Assembly (NCBI RefSeq): GCF_020042285.1
Contig: NZ_CP083388.1
Span: 3,498,001-3,562,000 of the forward strand
Length of the DNA stretch: 64,000 nucleotides
Reading direction: 5' to 3'
Source of the DNA: Ferruginibacter albus
GTDB lineage: Bacteria > Bacteroidota > Bacteroidia > Chitinophagales > Chitinophagaceae
Made by a program: the position numbers and the translations under genes. Numbering within the stretch: position 1 is the stretch's first letter; every line of letters begins with the position of its first letter. Below are positions 1-7,922 of this stretch, piece by piece. Under the pieces are notes generated by a model. It saw nothing but the letters and a program-made list of their open reading frames with translations, made no database searches and had not been told where the DNA came from.

Positions 1-248
1 TTAGTGAAGATGATATTGATAGCCTTGGTATCACATCAAACATTTCAAACTTTATACTAACAACAAGATCATTTAATATCAAGCAAAGCAACAAAGAATT
101 CAGTCATTTAAAAGATTTATCAAGAGAAAGTGAATTTTGGACTACACGAGAAATAGCTGATTTTGATTCGTGGGAATTAGATAGCTTTTCAAAACGACAA
201 GATCAATTAAGAAACGTAGCAGTTAAAACCTGGAAGCTTAATAAATAA
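1..248 (+). CDS. C-terminal end of a DUF1524 (GmrSD/HNH)-like protein, 5' truncated by window
   Basis: The frame starting at base 3 is open to a TAA at 246-248, giving 81 residues of a protein whose start lies outside the window. The tail has the layout I associate with the end of DUF1524 domains of GmrSD/DUF262-type nucleases: an NxxNFILT segment, then N-x-K-x-SNKEF, then a tryptophan (FWTTREI) and a final KRQDQLRNVAVKTW, matching the pattern iGNl-L, sNk-F, W, R-x3-L-x2-A-x3-W. The catalytic HNH region would be upstream and cannot be seen. The stop is one base before the ATG of the kinase gene, so the two are almost certainly co-transcribed. Family assignment is moderate; activity is unknown. 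GmrSD-type proteins are restriction or defence nucleases. Confidence 0.55.
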   Translation, partial: SEDDIDSLGITSNISNFILTTRSFNIKQSNKEFSHLKDLSRESEFWTTREIADFDSWELDSFSKRQDQLRNVAVKTWKLNK

Positions 249-249
249 T

Positions 250-1170
250 ATGGTAGTAACATTAGGAAATGGTATTCGTATTGAAGCTTCTGATGGAGAG
301 CAATACAGAATAATTCAATTTTTAGGTGCTGGGGGTAATTGTCAAGTGTATTTGGCTATTTCTACAAAAGGGAAATGGCAAGGAATATTATTTGCCGTTA
401 AATTCTTTTTTAAAATAGAAGACTCAGAGCGTTTGCAACAGTTTGAAAAGGAAAAAAAATTCCTTTTCTCAATTTCTCACCCTTCTATAATGAAAATATA
501 TTCGGAAGGGAGTTATTATCTTACTTCGCTAGACAAAAAAATTCCTTTTGTAGTATGTGATTATTTCCCAGACAGATTAGATTGGAAAATAAGAAACAAA
601 AAGCTTAGGCATAGTGAAAAATTAATTTATATAACCCAGCTATTATCTGCTATAGATTTCTTAGAAAAAAATTCTCCAAAAATTGTTCATAGGGATATCA
701 AGCCTCAAAATATCTTTATAAAGGGATATACTTGTGTTTTAGGAGACTTTGGACTTATGAAAGATCTTTCCGATGGTATATGCTCTGATGAAGAAGATCT
801 GTTTAAAAAGAGTAAGGGAGTAGGGATGCCTCGTTCTTATCGTACCCCAGACTTAGTAAAATATGCAAAAAAAGAAAAGATCTTAACAACAGCTTCTGAC
901 GTTTTTCAACTTGGTCTTGTTGCGGCTGAGATGTTTACTGGAGCTAATCTACTTAAGCCAACAGAAAAAGATTTATTAGAGGATATAAATTTAGATCCTC
1001 TTCGAGATGTTATTGGCCAAGAAGGAAAACTTATAAAAGATCTGATTCAAAAAATGTTAGTTATTGAATCAACAAATCGAGGTAAAATTTCAGAATTACT
1101 CGATGGCTTTGATGGTGCTCTTCGTGCTACAACAACTAAACAAATCGAAATAGACGGTTTTGCGTTCTGA
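250..1170 (+). CDS. Hanks-type Ser/Thr protein kinase
   Basis: A 306-residue soluble kinase with nearly the whole polypeptide occupied by the catalytic domain. Visible motifs are the glycine loop GAGGNCQVY (G26/G28, third glycine replaced), the AVK lysine K51, a candidate alpha-C glutamate in the QQFEKEKK helix (66-68), HRDIKPQN at 147-154 with catalytic D149, and DFG at 166-168. The APE position reads SYRTPDL, a conservative variant, and D-x-FQLG follows as in subdomain IX. There is no transmembrane segment, PASTA or other sensor domain, so it is a compact cytosolic kinase. It starts 1 nt after the stop of the DUF1524-like gene. Small kinases paired with a nuclease occur in phage-defence loci, but the target here is unknown. 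The family call is secure; the role is inference. Confidence 0.9.
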   Translation: MVVTLGNGIRIEASDGEQYRIIQFLGAGGNCQVYLAISTKGKWQGILFAVKFFFKIEDSERLQQFEKEKKFLFSISHPSIMKIYSEGSYYLTSLDKKIPFVVCDYFPDRLDWKIRNKKLRHSEKLIYITQLLSAIDFLEKNSPKIVHRDIKPQNIFIKGYTCVLGDFGLMKDLSDGICSDEEDLFKKSKGVGMPRSYRTPDLVKYAKKEKILTTASDVFQLGLVAAEMFTGANLLKPTEKDLLEDINLDPLRDVIGQEGKLIKDLIQKMLVIESTNRGKISELLDGFDGALRATTTKQIEIDGFAF

Positions 1171-1228
1171 AGAACAATCTTTTAGGTCATTCTTACTTCT
1201 ATTGAAATTTAAGATTTAACTCAACTAG

Positions 1229-1364
1229 TGCAAGTCTTCCGACAGGATGACTTGGTGCCGATTAATACTTCCAGACTCCGTCTGGCATTCAGAGCACGGA
1301 AAGATGGGCATTCCTCATCAGTAGACCACACGAATAAATCTCAACATTAGTTCTTAAATTCAAC
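1229..1364 (+). repeat. Intergenic element, copy 1 (long form)
   Basis: Part of the 286-bp gap after the kinase. It begins with a CAAGTCTTCCG segment, contains a hairpin (CCAGAC-TCC-GTCTGG), and ends with a 40-nt block at 1325-1364 that recurs at 2120-2159 with 38 of 40 identical positions. Relative to copy 2 it carries roughly 60 extra bases between the CTTCCG and the GATG...CATC segments. Function unknown; no coding potential seen. Confidence 0.75.
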
Positions 1365-1456
1365 AAAGCTCTATCCGTTAGCTATAATTTTTTTAGACAC
1401 TCTAATAATCATATCTAAACCAATATTCATAAAAACCACCTTAGCGGCTTTACAAC

Positions 1457-2044
1457 ATGAGTACATTACAAAAAATATTATTTCTAATAATTGTTTTTGC
1501 TCTTTTAATTATTTTCTTAGCAATTAGAAATTTCGTTATTCATCCTTATTACAATAAAAGCAACATTACATATGCTGAGAATAGTTTAACGCAAAATCGC
1601 CAGAAGTATAAAACGCTAATAAACTATATGGAGAGTTTGGTAAAAGAAGATTCAATCTTTCTATTTGAAAATGTTAAAGAAGGAGTGATTTTTTCTGTGT
1701 TAGACTCAAACAAAGCGAAAAGCCAAGACCACGATACTTTTAATAAAAAGAAACATTATGTAACTCCTTCCGAAATTGTTCAAATTTTCAAGGAACTTAA
1801 AATTGATTATTTAAGTGTTAACTATACAGGTGAATTTCATTGCATCAAAATTCATACTGACTTGATAAATTATTCTATGTCTGGCAAAAATGTAGATCTT
1901 TATTACTTTCCCGATAAATATAAGTTTGGCTTTTTTAATAAAGACAATAATGAAAGCATGATGTTAGCAGCTTGGAAAAATGAGGGTAATAAAGTTTGGC
2001 TTTATCAAATTGACAGCAATTGGGTTATTAAGTCGGAAAAATGA
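1457..2044 (+). CDS. Orphan single-pass membrane protein
   Basis: A 195-residue protein that I do not recognise. Residues 7-27 form one very hydrophobic segment followed by basic and polar sequence, so it is either an N-terminally anchored protein facing the periplasm or an uncleaved-signal protein. The remainder is mixed alpha/beta, lysine-rich and without cysteine motifs; no catalytic motif is evident. The gene stands alone, 286 bp after the kinase and 163 bp before the next gene, and is bracketed by two copies of the same intergenic element, so it may have been inserted as a unit. The ATG is the first in frame and directly precedes the hydrophobic segment. Real gene likely; function not assigned. 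Confidence 0.65.
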   Translation: MSTLQKILFLIIVFALLIIFLAIRNFVIHPYYNKSNITYAENSLTQNRQKYKTLINYMESLVKEDSIFLFENVKEGVIFSVLDSNKAKSQDHDTFNKKKHYVTPSEIVQIFKELKIDYLSVNYTGEFHCIKIHTDLINYSMSGKNVDLYYFPDKYKFGFFNKDNNESMMLAAWKNEGNKVWLYQIDSNWVIKSEK

Positions 2045-2085
2045 ACACAGAATTAAAACTACCGTTAACATGACGTCCAACTGGC

Positions 2086-2159
2086 GTAAGTCTTCCGCGA
2101 TGAACATTCCCATCGACGGACCATACGAATAAATCTCAATATTAGTTCTTAAATTCAAC
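2086..2159 (+). repeat. Intergenic element, copy 2 (short form)
   Basis: Second copy of the element at 1229-1364. GTCTTCCG is followed by an imperfect hairpin TCCGCGATG-AACATTCC-CATCGACGGA (9 pairs with one bulge) and then the 40-nt block 2120-2159 (two C-to-T differences from copy 1). It lies between the orphan membrane gene and the TIGR04222-like gene. Confidence 0.75.
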
Positions 2160-2207
2160 TTTATATTTTTCAATCCGCAACAGATATCTATTACTCATCA
2201 AGACAAC

Positions 2208-3575
2208 ATGAACCAGGAACTTTGGAATAAAATACTAGCATTTGACTTTGACGATCCACCTAGCGAGTATGGATTTTCCATAAGGCTTGCCAATGAAAAC
2301 TTTTGGACGAAAGAGTTCACAGATCAAGCTATTGTAGAATATAAGAAGTTTATGTATTTGGCTGCCACTTCCGACTTTATGGTTTCACCATCAGAAATTA
2401 TTGACCAGGTCTGGCATCAACATTTAATTTTCACACAATCCTACCAGGACTTCTGCAGCATTTTAGGAAAACAAATTCAGCATATTCCTTCAACGCATAA
2501 CAAGGAAGAATTTGAAAAATTCAGGCAGGCAAAAGAGCGAACAATAAAATTTTATGAAAGAGATTTTGGCAAACAACCCAAAAACATTTGGGCATACAAT
2601 GATATGTTTGAAAGCCTCAATTTGGAGAAAGCAAAATTCAAATTGAGATCATTTTTAATTTTCGGAATTTTTGCATTTATCTGTCTTACAGTTCCGGCTT
2701 ATTTTTTATTAAGACCAATCTATGTACAAATAGATAACCCGTATTTTATTTGGGGGCTTATTTTGTTAGCAGTTGTTTCACTTTTGACACTTGAATTTTA
2801 TAACAAAGCGAAATTTAAAAAGATTATTTCCGGCTTTGATGAAACATCGTTTATTTATACTCTTCAACCTTTTGAACTGGTTTATTTAAAAACGCAAAAG
2901 CTTGCCAGCGTAATAAATGGAACGGTTAATGAACTGGTTGAAAATGGCGCTATAAAAATAAATGCAGGCAATAGCATTGAGCTTGCAAAGAGCAATGCAA
3001 CAGTCAATAATTCACAGCTACAGGTTACTTCTGTATTATCAGAACTGGGAGCCACGTTCTACCCCGCTCTTTTAAGAAAATTAGCGACAAAGCCTATTTT
3101 CGGAAATATTGTAAACAGTATGGACGCTTTTAGAAAATACTTTAACAAGTCTAAAAAATTTGCACTTCTATTCTATACAAACCTTTCAGTTTTTACACTA
3201 CTTATATTATTATCCTTTACAAGAATTGTAACAGGGGTTTTAAGAGACAAACCGGTTACACAAATAGTAATGGTGACAGTTGTTTTAGTTGTTATTGCAA
3301 TTGCTTTTTTATATCGTCTGACAATGCAAATTTCAACAACAATAATTCCTGACTTGTACAAAAATAAAATTTTACCATCCGGACAAATTGAAGATAATTG
3401 GCAATGGAAATATTTTTTATCAGGCACAACAGTTCTGGCAACTTCATTTGCGCCCCTGGTAAATTATATTGACAGAAAAAGTAATGATAGAGGAAACTGT
3501 GCAACTTCTTGTGGTAGTAGTTGTGGAGGAGGCGGAAGTTCTTGCAGTAGCTGTGGGGGCTGCGGTAGTCATTAA
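2208..3575 (+). CDS. GRDP-like / TIGR04222-like membrane protein with Cys-Gly tail
   Basis: A 455-residue fusion. Residues about 30-130 carry the signature of the glycine-rich-domain-containing protein (GRDP, DUF1399) family: an IDQVWHQHL motif (W69-H-x-H72) followed by Y-x-DFC and an HIPST stretch. Two membrane segments follow (about 146-168 and 176-196). A cytoplasmic part with LQPFELVYLKT and a 'VNELVENGAI' helix resembles the TIGR04222 domain, which is usually followed by membrane segments; here two more lie near 318-340 and 350-372. The last 26 residues are almost entirely Cys, Gly and Ser, ending in CGGCGSH, a tail typical of TIGR04222 proteins. Function is unknown; the Cys-rich tail may bind metal or be lipid- or disulfide-modified. 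Family assignments are from motif memory. Confidence 0.65.
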   Translation: MNQELWNKILAFDFDDPPSEYGFSIRLANENFWTKEFTDQAIVEYKKFMYLAATSDFMVSPSEIIDQVWHQHLIFTQSYQDFCSILGKQIQHIPSTHNKEEFEKFRQAKERTIKFYERDFGKQPKNIWAYNDMFESLNLEKAKFKLRSFLIFGIFAFICLTVPAYFLLRPIYVQIDNPYFIWGLILLAVVSLLTLEFYNKAKFKKIISGFDETSFIYTLQPFELVYLKTQKLASVINGTVNELVENGAIKINAGNSIELAKSNATVNNSQLQVTSVLSELGATFYPALLRKLATKPIFGNIVNSMDAFRKYFNKSKKFALLFYTNLSVFTLLILLSFTRIVTGVLRDKPVTQIVMVTVVLVVIAIAFLYRLTMQISTTIIPDLYKNKILPSGQIEDNWQWKYFLSGTTVLATSFAPLVNYIDRKSNDRGNCATSCGSSCGGGGSSCSSCGGCGSH

Positions 3576-3750
3576 AACCTTTTAAGCCTAATTGCTCTGT
3601 TGCTGATGGTGTAAGTTAGAGTTGTAACTTATCTCAAAATAGTGCTGAAATAATTCCACACTTTCAAATTTCCTGCTTCATTTCCCATTCATTTACCCAG
3701 TAATTTTTTCGGCATGTTTTTATTATACTATAAGTAAACACATAATAAAC

Positions 3751-4173
3751 ATGGCAAAGAAAAAGTCCTCATCAAAGAAAGCCTCTCCTAAAAACCCGTT
3801 TTTACATAAAGTAGCTGCAGGCATTGGCACCATTGCCGGTGAAATAGCTGTAGGTAAAGATCATTTGGTAGAAATGGCAGGTAATGTTATCGACTCTGTA
3901 AAAGAAAAGATGCACATGAATGGCAACGGAACAACAACTGCAACAGAAGCAGTAAAAGAAGTTGCTAAAAAAGCAGCGCCTAAAAAAATAGCAAAGGCTG
4001 TTAGCAAAAAAGCTGCTGCACCGGTTAAAGCAGTTAAGTCTGCTGCTAAAAAAGTGGCAGCTAAAGTTGTTGCAATAGCGCCCAAAAAAGCTGCTGTAAA
4101 AAAACAAAGCAAGCCGGTTGCTAAAAAAGCTGCTTCAAAAAAGAGCAGTAAAAAAGTTGCACGAAAAAAGTAA
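3751..4173 (+). CDS. Histone H1-like Lys/Ala-rich nucleoid protein
   Basis: A 140-residue highly basic protein. The first 20 residues are Lys/Ser rich, residues 22-60 form an amphipathic segment (IGTIAGEIAVGKDHLVEMAG) and from about residue 65 the chain is a low-complexity run of KKAA/AKK-type repeats, as in the eukaryotic H1 C-terminal tail and bacterial H1-like proteins. Such proteins bind and condense DNA without sequence specificity. It is monocistronic and its TAA (4171-4173) directly abuts the stop codon of the opposite-strand Gre-like gene with no base between them. Low-complexity Lys/Ala proteins are easy to over-interpret, so nucleoid function is inferred from composition. Confidence 0.75.
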   Translation: MAKKKSSSKKASPKNPFLHKVAAGIGTIAGEIAVGKDHLVEMAGNVIDSVKEKMHMNGNGTTTATEAVKEVAKKAAPKKIAKAVSKKAAAPVKAVKSAAKKVAAKVVAIAPKKAAVKKQSKPVAKKAASKKSSKKVARKK

Positions 4174-4623
4174 TTACTCAATACTATCAATAGTATATAG
4201 ATTACCATTCATCTCAACAGTATCTCCCTTACTCGCCTGCATTAATTTACTACCCAACGGCGATTGAGGTGACAGTGCTATAATAGCAATTCCATCTATT
4301 TCCGCTTTTCCCAATGCAACGCTTATAAAAAAATAACCTTTATTGGTTTTAATAAGGCTGCCGTTTACAATAGTAGGTGCAGCTATTACCGGGTCTATTT
4401 TTTCAAGTGCCGATTTTTGTGCTACTATCTCCTGCAGGTGATTGCGGGTGTTTGCCTGTTCTATTTGCAACATAGCCAGGGCTGTTTCGTGCTTATCGCC
4501 GGCAGTGCTTTTGGTTTCGTTGGCGCCGCTTTCTTTTAGATCTGCCAGGGTTTGTTGCAGCAAAGCAATCTTATCATTTAACAACTGTAAATAGTGGTGA
4601 TATGCTTTTTGTTTTAGTGTCAA
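4174..4623 (-). CDS. GreA/GreB-like transcription factor
   Basis: A 149-residue protein. Residues 1-75 are predicted to form a long helical hairpin (QKAYHHYLQLLNDKIALLQQ and onward), and residues 85-149 look like the GreA/GreB C-terminal FKBP-like domain, including the ISPQSPLG-type segment (here LSPQSPLGSKLMQASKGD) that is diagnostic of the family. True Gre factors project the coiled coil into the RNA polymerase secondary channel to stimulate transcript cleavage; short divergent Bacteroidota members like this may have a different role and are often mis-labelled in databases. Convergent with the H1-like gene, stop codons adjacent. Family call good, precise activity uncertain. Confidence 0.7.
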   Translation of the reverse strand: MTLKQKAYHHYLQLLNDKIALLQQTLADLKESGANETKSTAGDKHETALAMLQIEQANTRNHLQEIVAQKSALEKIDPVIAAPTIVNGSLIKTNKGYFFISVALGKAEIDGIAIIALSPQSPLGSKLMQASKGDTVEMNGNLYTIDSIE

Positions 4624-4680
4624 GGCTGGAGCAATTTTTATATCTCAATATAAGTAATAAAGTAAATTTTAAATCACCGC

Positions 4681-4770
4681 TTTTAGACATGTTTCTCCTT
4701 CCACAAGGCTTCGATAAACTCAGCCTGGCATTCAAACATATCTAAAAGCTGCCAGTCTGAGCTTGTCGAA
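4681..4770. repeat. Two interleaved inverted repeats (palindromic intergenic element)
   Basis: Arm A (4681-4694) is the reverse complement of A' (4734-4747) at 13 of 14 positions; arm B (4710-4730) matches the reverse complement of B' (4750-4770) at 18 of 21 positions. The order is A-B-A'-B', so the two hairpins are mutually exclusive or would form a pseudoknot. The B arm contains the CTTCGA-AAACTCAG/CTGAGCTTGTCGAA motif commonly seen as a dispersed palindrome in Bacteroidota genomes. It sits downstream of carB, past its terminator. Confidence 0.7.
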
Positions 4771-4800
4771 GACCATACTATTTTAACTTATCAAGGCATA

Positions 4801-4831
4801 AAATAAAAAAGCTGCAATCAACTTGCAGCTT
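4801..4831 (-). terminator. Rho-independent terminator of carB
   Basis: On the minus strand a 9-bp perfect stem (AAGCTGCAA at 4809-4817 pairing with TTGCAGCTT at 4823-4831, loop of 5) is followed by a T-rich run (complement of 4801-4810). It is 24 nt past the carB stop. Confidence 0.85.
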
Positions 4832-4854
4832 CATAATACTATATCAGTAATCTT

Positions 4855-7698
4855 TTACTTACTTAAGTGCATGCTTCTTTCCTTATACAACGTGCGGAAA
4901 TAAGGATCACGCAGGTCTTTAATAAAGCGGATCGCTTCACCGGTACTTTTCATTTCAGGACCTAGCTCTTTATTTACACCCGGAAATTTATTGAAAGAGA
5001 AAACAGGTTCTTTAATAGCAAAGCCTTTTAGCTTTTTCTCAAACTTAAAGTCTTTTAGTTTGGCAGCACCCAACATTATTTTAGTAGCAATATTCAAATA
5101 CGGAATTTGATATGCCTTTGCAATGAACGGTGTAGTACGACTTGCACGTGGATTCGCTTCGATCACGTATACATTGCCATCTTTAATAGCAAACTGTATA
5201 TTGATAAGTCCTTTGATACTTAATTTACGTGCGATCTTTTCAGCATACTCTTCCATCGTTTGTACGATCAACGGAGACAGATTGAACTGCGGCAACACTG
5301 CATTGCTATCGCCGCTATGGATACCTGCCGGTTCAATATGTTCCATCACACCCATGATGTGAAATTGATCGCCATCGAAAATAGCATCTATCTCAGCTTC
5401 CTGGCAACGATCTAAAAAGTGATCGATCAAGATCTTATTGCCGGGCAAATGTTTTATCAAACTTAAAATTCCTTTTTCCAGCTCTTCATCATTCAACACA
5501 ATACGCATACGTTGTCCGCCAATTACATAACTCGGGCGGATCAACACAGGATAACCTACTTCTTTTGCTACTTCGATCGCATCATCGGTGTTGTAAGCTG
5601 TTCCGTATTTTGGATAAGGAATGCCTAACTCTTTTAAGGTATCACTAAAGCGACCACGATCTTCCGCAATGTCCATGCTGTCGAAAGAAGTACCGATTAT
5701 TTTTATTCCTTTCTGATGTAATTTTTTTGCCAGCTTTAAAGCGGTTTGTCCGCCCAACTGTACGATCACACCTTCCGGTTTTTCATGTTCGATGATCTCC
5801 CACAAATGTTCCCAGAACACGGGTTCAAAATATAATTTATCGGCAATGTCAAAATCAGTAGAAACTGTTTCGGGGTTACAGTTTACCATAATGGCTTCGT
5901 AGCCGGCTTCTTTAACTGCTAATATGCCGTGTACGCAACAGTAATCAAATTCAATACCCTGACCAATCCTGTTAGGTCCGCTGCCAAGTACAATTATTTT
6001 TTTCTTATCGGAAACTTTGCTTTCGTTGCTAAGCAGGCTGTTTTCGTTAACAGGCTTATTTTCAAATGTTGAATAGAAGTAAGGTGTTTTTGCTTCAAAC
6101 TCAGCGGCACAAGTATCTACCATTTTGTACACTCTCGTTAAGCCCATTTTCTTTCTTCTCTCGTAGATGTCTTCCGCATTTTCTTCTTTCATGATGCGAA
6201 CTATCTGTTCATCGCTGAAGCCTAATAGTTTTGCTTCTTTTAAAAGATCATCCGGCAATGATTTCAGGTCGTATTTCGCAATTTCTTTTTCGCAGTTACA
6301 GATCTTTTGAATTTGGTAAATGAACCAACGGTCGATACCCGTGCTTTCACAAATACGTTTAACACTGGCACCTGCCATCAATGCATCTTTAATTCTAAAG
6401 ATCCTGTCCCATTTGGGGATTTTAATATAATCGATCAATGCATCGGTATGCATCAGGCTTTGTCCGTAATAGCCCAAACCAACCGCTTCATTTTCCAAGC
6501 TCTGACAAGCTTTTTGTACTGCTTCTGCAAAGCTTCTTCCAATACCCATTACCTCTCCCACCGATTTCATTTGAAAACCTAAGGTATCATCAGCACCTTT
6601 GAATTTATCGAAGTTCCAACGTGGAATTTTTACAATTACGTAATCCAATGCCGGTTCAAAGTATGCTGAAGTTGATTGAGTGATCTGGTTCTTTAATTCA
6701 TCGAGGTTATAACCAATTGCCAGCTTAGCAGCAATTTTTGCAATGGGATAACCCGTAGCCTTAGACGCCAATGCAGAAGAACGACTTACACGTGGATTGA
6801 TTTCTACCACGATCAATTCTTCTGTTTGAGGATTCATGGCAAACTGCACATTACAACCGCCGGCAAAGTTGCCAAGGTTGCGCATCATGCTGATGGCAGT
6901 GTTACGCATTAGTTGAAATGCAGTATCGCTCAACGTCATGGCAGGAGCCACTGTTACGGAATCACCGGTGTGAACACCCATTGGGTCAAAGTTCTCAACG
7001 GTACATATGATAGCAACATTATCTGCGTTGTCTCTTAATAATTCCAATTCATATTCTTTCCAACCCAATACCGCTTTTTCTACCAACACTTCATGAATGG
7101 GACTTGCCGTTAACGCTCTGTTCAATGCTTCATCCAACTCTTCTTTTTTAAACACTACGCCGCCACCACTACCGCCTAAGGTAAAAGATGGACGCAACAC
7201 CAACGGAAATCCTATGTCTTGTGCAAATTCTTTTCCTTCTAAAAATGAATTGGCAATATGTGCAGGACAAACCGGTATTCCCATTTCGATCATCCACAAC
7301 CTGAATTTTTCCCTGTCTTCAGCTTTATCAATTGCTTTAATGTCTACACCGATCAGGCGTACATTGTTTTTTTCCCAAATGCCCAGTTCATCTACTTCTT
7401 TACAAAGATTTAAAGCTGTTTGTCCACCCATGGTAGGCAAAACGGCATCAATATCATTTTCTTCCAATATTTGTTCAATGCTCTCCACCGTTAATGGCAA
7501 CAGGTAAACCTTGTCTGCCATCATCGGATCGGTCATAATGGTAGCCGGGTTACTGTTGATAAGAATGGTTTTAATGCCTTCTTCACGAATACTTCTGGAA
7601 GCTTGCGTACCGGAATAATCAAATTCGCAGGCTTGTCCTATAACAATTGGTCCGGAACCGATGATGAGAACTGACTTAATGGAGTTGTCTTTTGGCAT
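4855..7698 (-). CDS. carB: Carbamoyl-phosphate synthase large subunit
   Basis: A 947-residue enzyme that makes carbamoyl phosphate from bicarbonate, ammonia (channelled from the glutaminase CarA) and two ATP, feeding pyrimidine and arginine synthesis. Two homologous ATP-grasp halves are visible: the N-terminal one (about 1-400, with SGTQASRS, SFTLGGSGGG and NPRVSRSSALASKATG) and the second (about 555-940, with GSGPNRIGQGIEFDY, RPSYVIGGQ and NPRASRTTPF), separated by the oligomerisation region. The chain ends about 130 residues short of E. coli CarB (1073) because the C-terminal MGS-like allosteric domain is absent; the last residues follow the FNKFPGV...GPEMKSTGEA block. This short form is usual in Bacteroidota as far as I recall. 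carA is not in the window. Single gene with its own promoter-like box and terminator. Confidence 0.97.
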   Translation of the reverse strand: MPKDNSIKSVLIIGSGPIVIGQACEFDYSGTQASRSIREEGIKTILINSNPATIMTDPMMADKVYLLPLTVESIEQILEENDIDAVLPTMGGQTALNLCKEVDELGIWEKNNVRLIGVDIKAIDKAEDREKFRLWMIEMGIPVCPAHIANSFLEGKEFAQDIGFPLVLRPSFTLGGSGGGVVFKKEELDEALNRALTASPIHEVLVEKAVLGWKEYELELLRDNADNVAIICTVENFDPMGVHTGDSVTVAPAMTLSDTAFQLMRNTAISMMRNLGNFAGGCNVQFAMNPQTEELIVVEINPRVSRSSALASKATGYPIAKIAAKLAIGYNLDELKNQITQSTSAYFEPALDYVIVKIPRWNFDKFKGADDTLGFQMKSVGEVMGIGRSFAEAVQKACQSLENEAVGLGYYGQSLMHTDALIDYIKIPKWDRIFRIKDALMAGASVKRICESTGIDRWFIYQIQKICNCEKEIAKYDLKSLPDDLLKEAKLLGFSDEQIVRIMKEENAEDIYERRKKMGLTRVYKMVDTCAAEFEAKTPYFYSTFENKPVNENSLLSNESKVSDKKKIIVLGSGPNRIGQGIEFDYCCVHGILAVKEAGYEAIMVNCNPETVSTDFDIADKLYFEPVFWEHLWEIIEHEKPEGVIVQLGGQTALKLAKKLHQKGIKIIGTSFDSMDIAEDRGRFSDTLKELGIPYPKYGTAYNTDDAIEVAKEVGYPVLIRPSYVIGGQRMRIVLNDEELEKGILSLIKHLPGNKILIDHFLDRCQEAEIDAIFDGDQFHIMGVMEHIEPAGIHSGDSNAVLPQFNLSPLIVQTMEEYAEKIARKLSIKGLINIQFAIKDGNVYVIEANPRASRTTPFIAKAYQIPYLNIATKIMLGAAKLKDFKFEKKLKGFAIKEPVFSFNKFPGVNKELGPEMKSTGEAIRFIKDLRDPYFRTLYKERSMHLSK

Positions 7699-7724
7699 TG
7701 AATGAGGATGTGTTATTCGGGGTG

Positions 7725-7732
7725 CAAAATTA
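7725..7732 (-). promoter_or_regulatory. -7 box upstream of carB
   Basis: Minus-strand TAATTTTG fits the Bacteroidota -7 consensus TAnnTTTG and lies 27 nt upstream of the carB ATG. No clear TTG -33 element was found at the expected spacing. Confidence 0.5.
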
Positions 7733-7806
7733 GGGGTTACGGGGGAGAAATGAGGATTGAATTTTTACTTTTTTGGGACAGGCTGAAGTGCTGCTATTGG
7801 GCCCGG

Positions 7807-7845
7807 GTTGTGTCACTCACTTGAACGGGTTATCACTATTGAGCA
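7807..7845. repeat. Dispersed repeat (GTGACACAAC family), site 1
   Basis: GTTGTGTCACTCAC followed by a segment ending in ATTGAGCA; shares core and downstream TATTGAGC with the site at 57942-57990. One of six related intergenic sites. Confidence 0.6.
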
Positions 7846-7922
7846 TAGAAAGATACGGGTATAAAAAATTTATAAAAATTCATCGAAATATAATTTTCCA
7901 TTAAGAGCAAGGAAGTTATATT

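Noticed and set aside
1171..2207. Integron-like cassette array (attC sites) around the orphan membrane gene
   Set aside because: RYYYAAC-like strings (ATTTAAC, GTCCAAC) precede both repeats, but no proper GTTRRRY partner is paired with them, the arms are not complementary and there is no integrase in the window.
3802..4208. Minus-strand ORFs opposite the H1-like gene
   Set aside because: They are Phe/Cys/Ala-rich shadows of the Lys/Ala codons of the real gene and have no family pattern.
7097..7507. Plus-strand ORF of 136 codons inside carB
   Set aside because: Antisense to strongly conserved carB sequence; composition and lack of any motif indicate a shadow frame.
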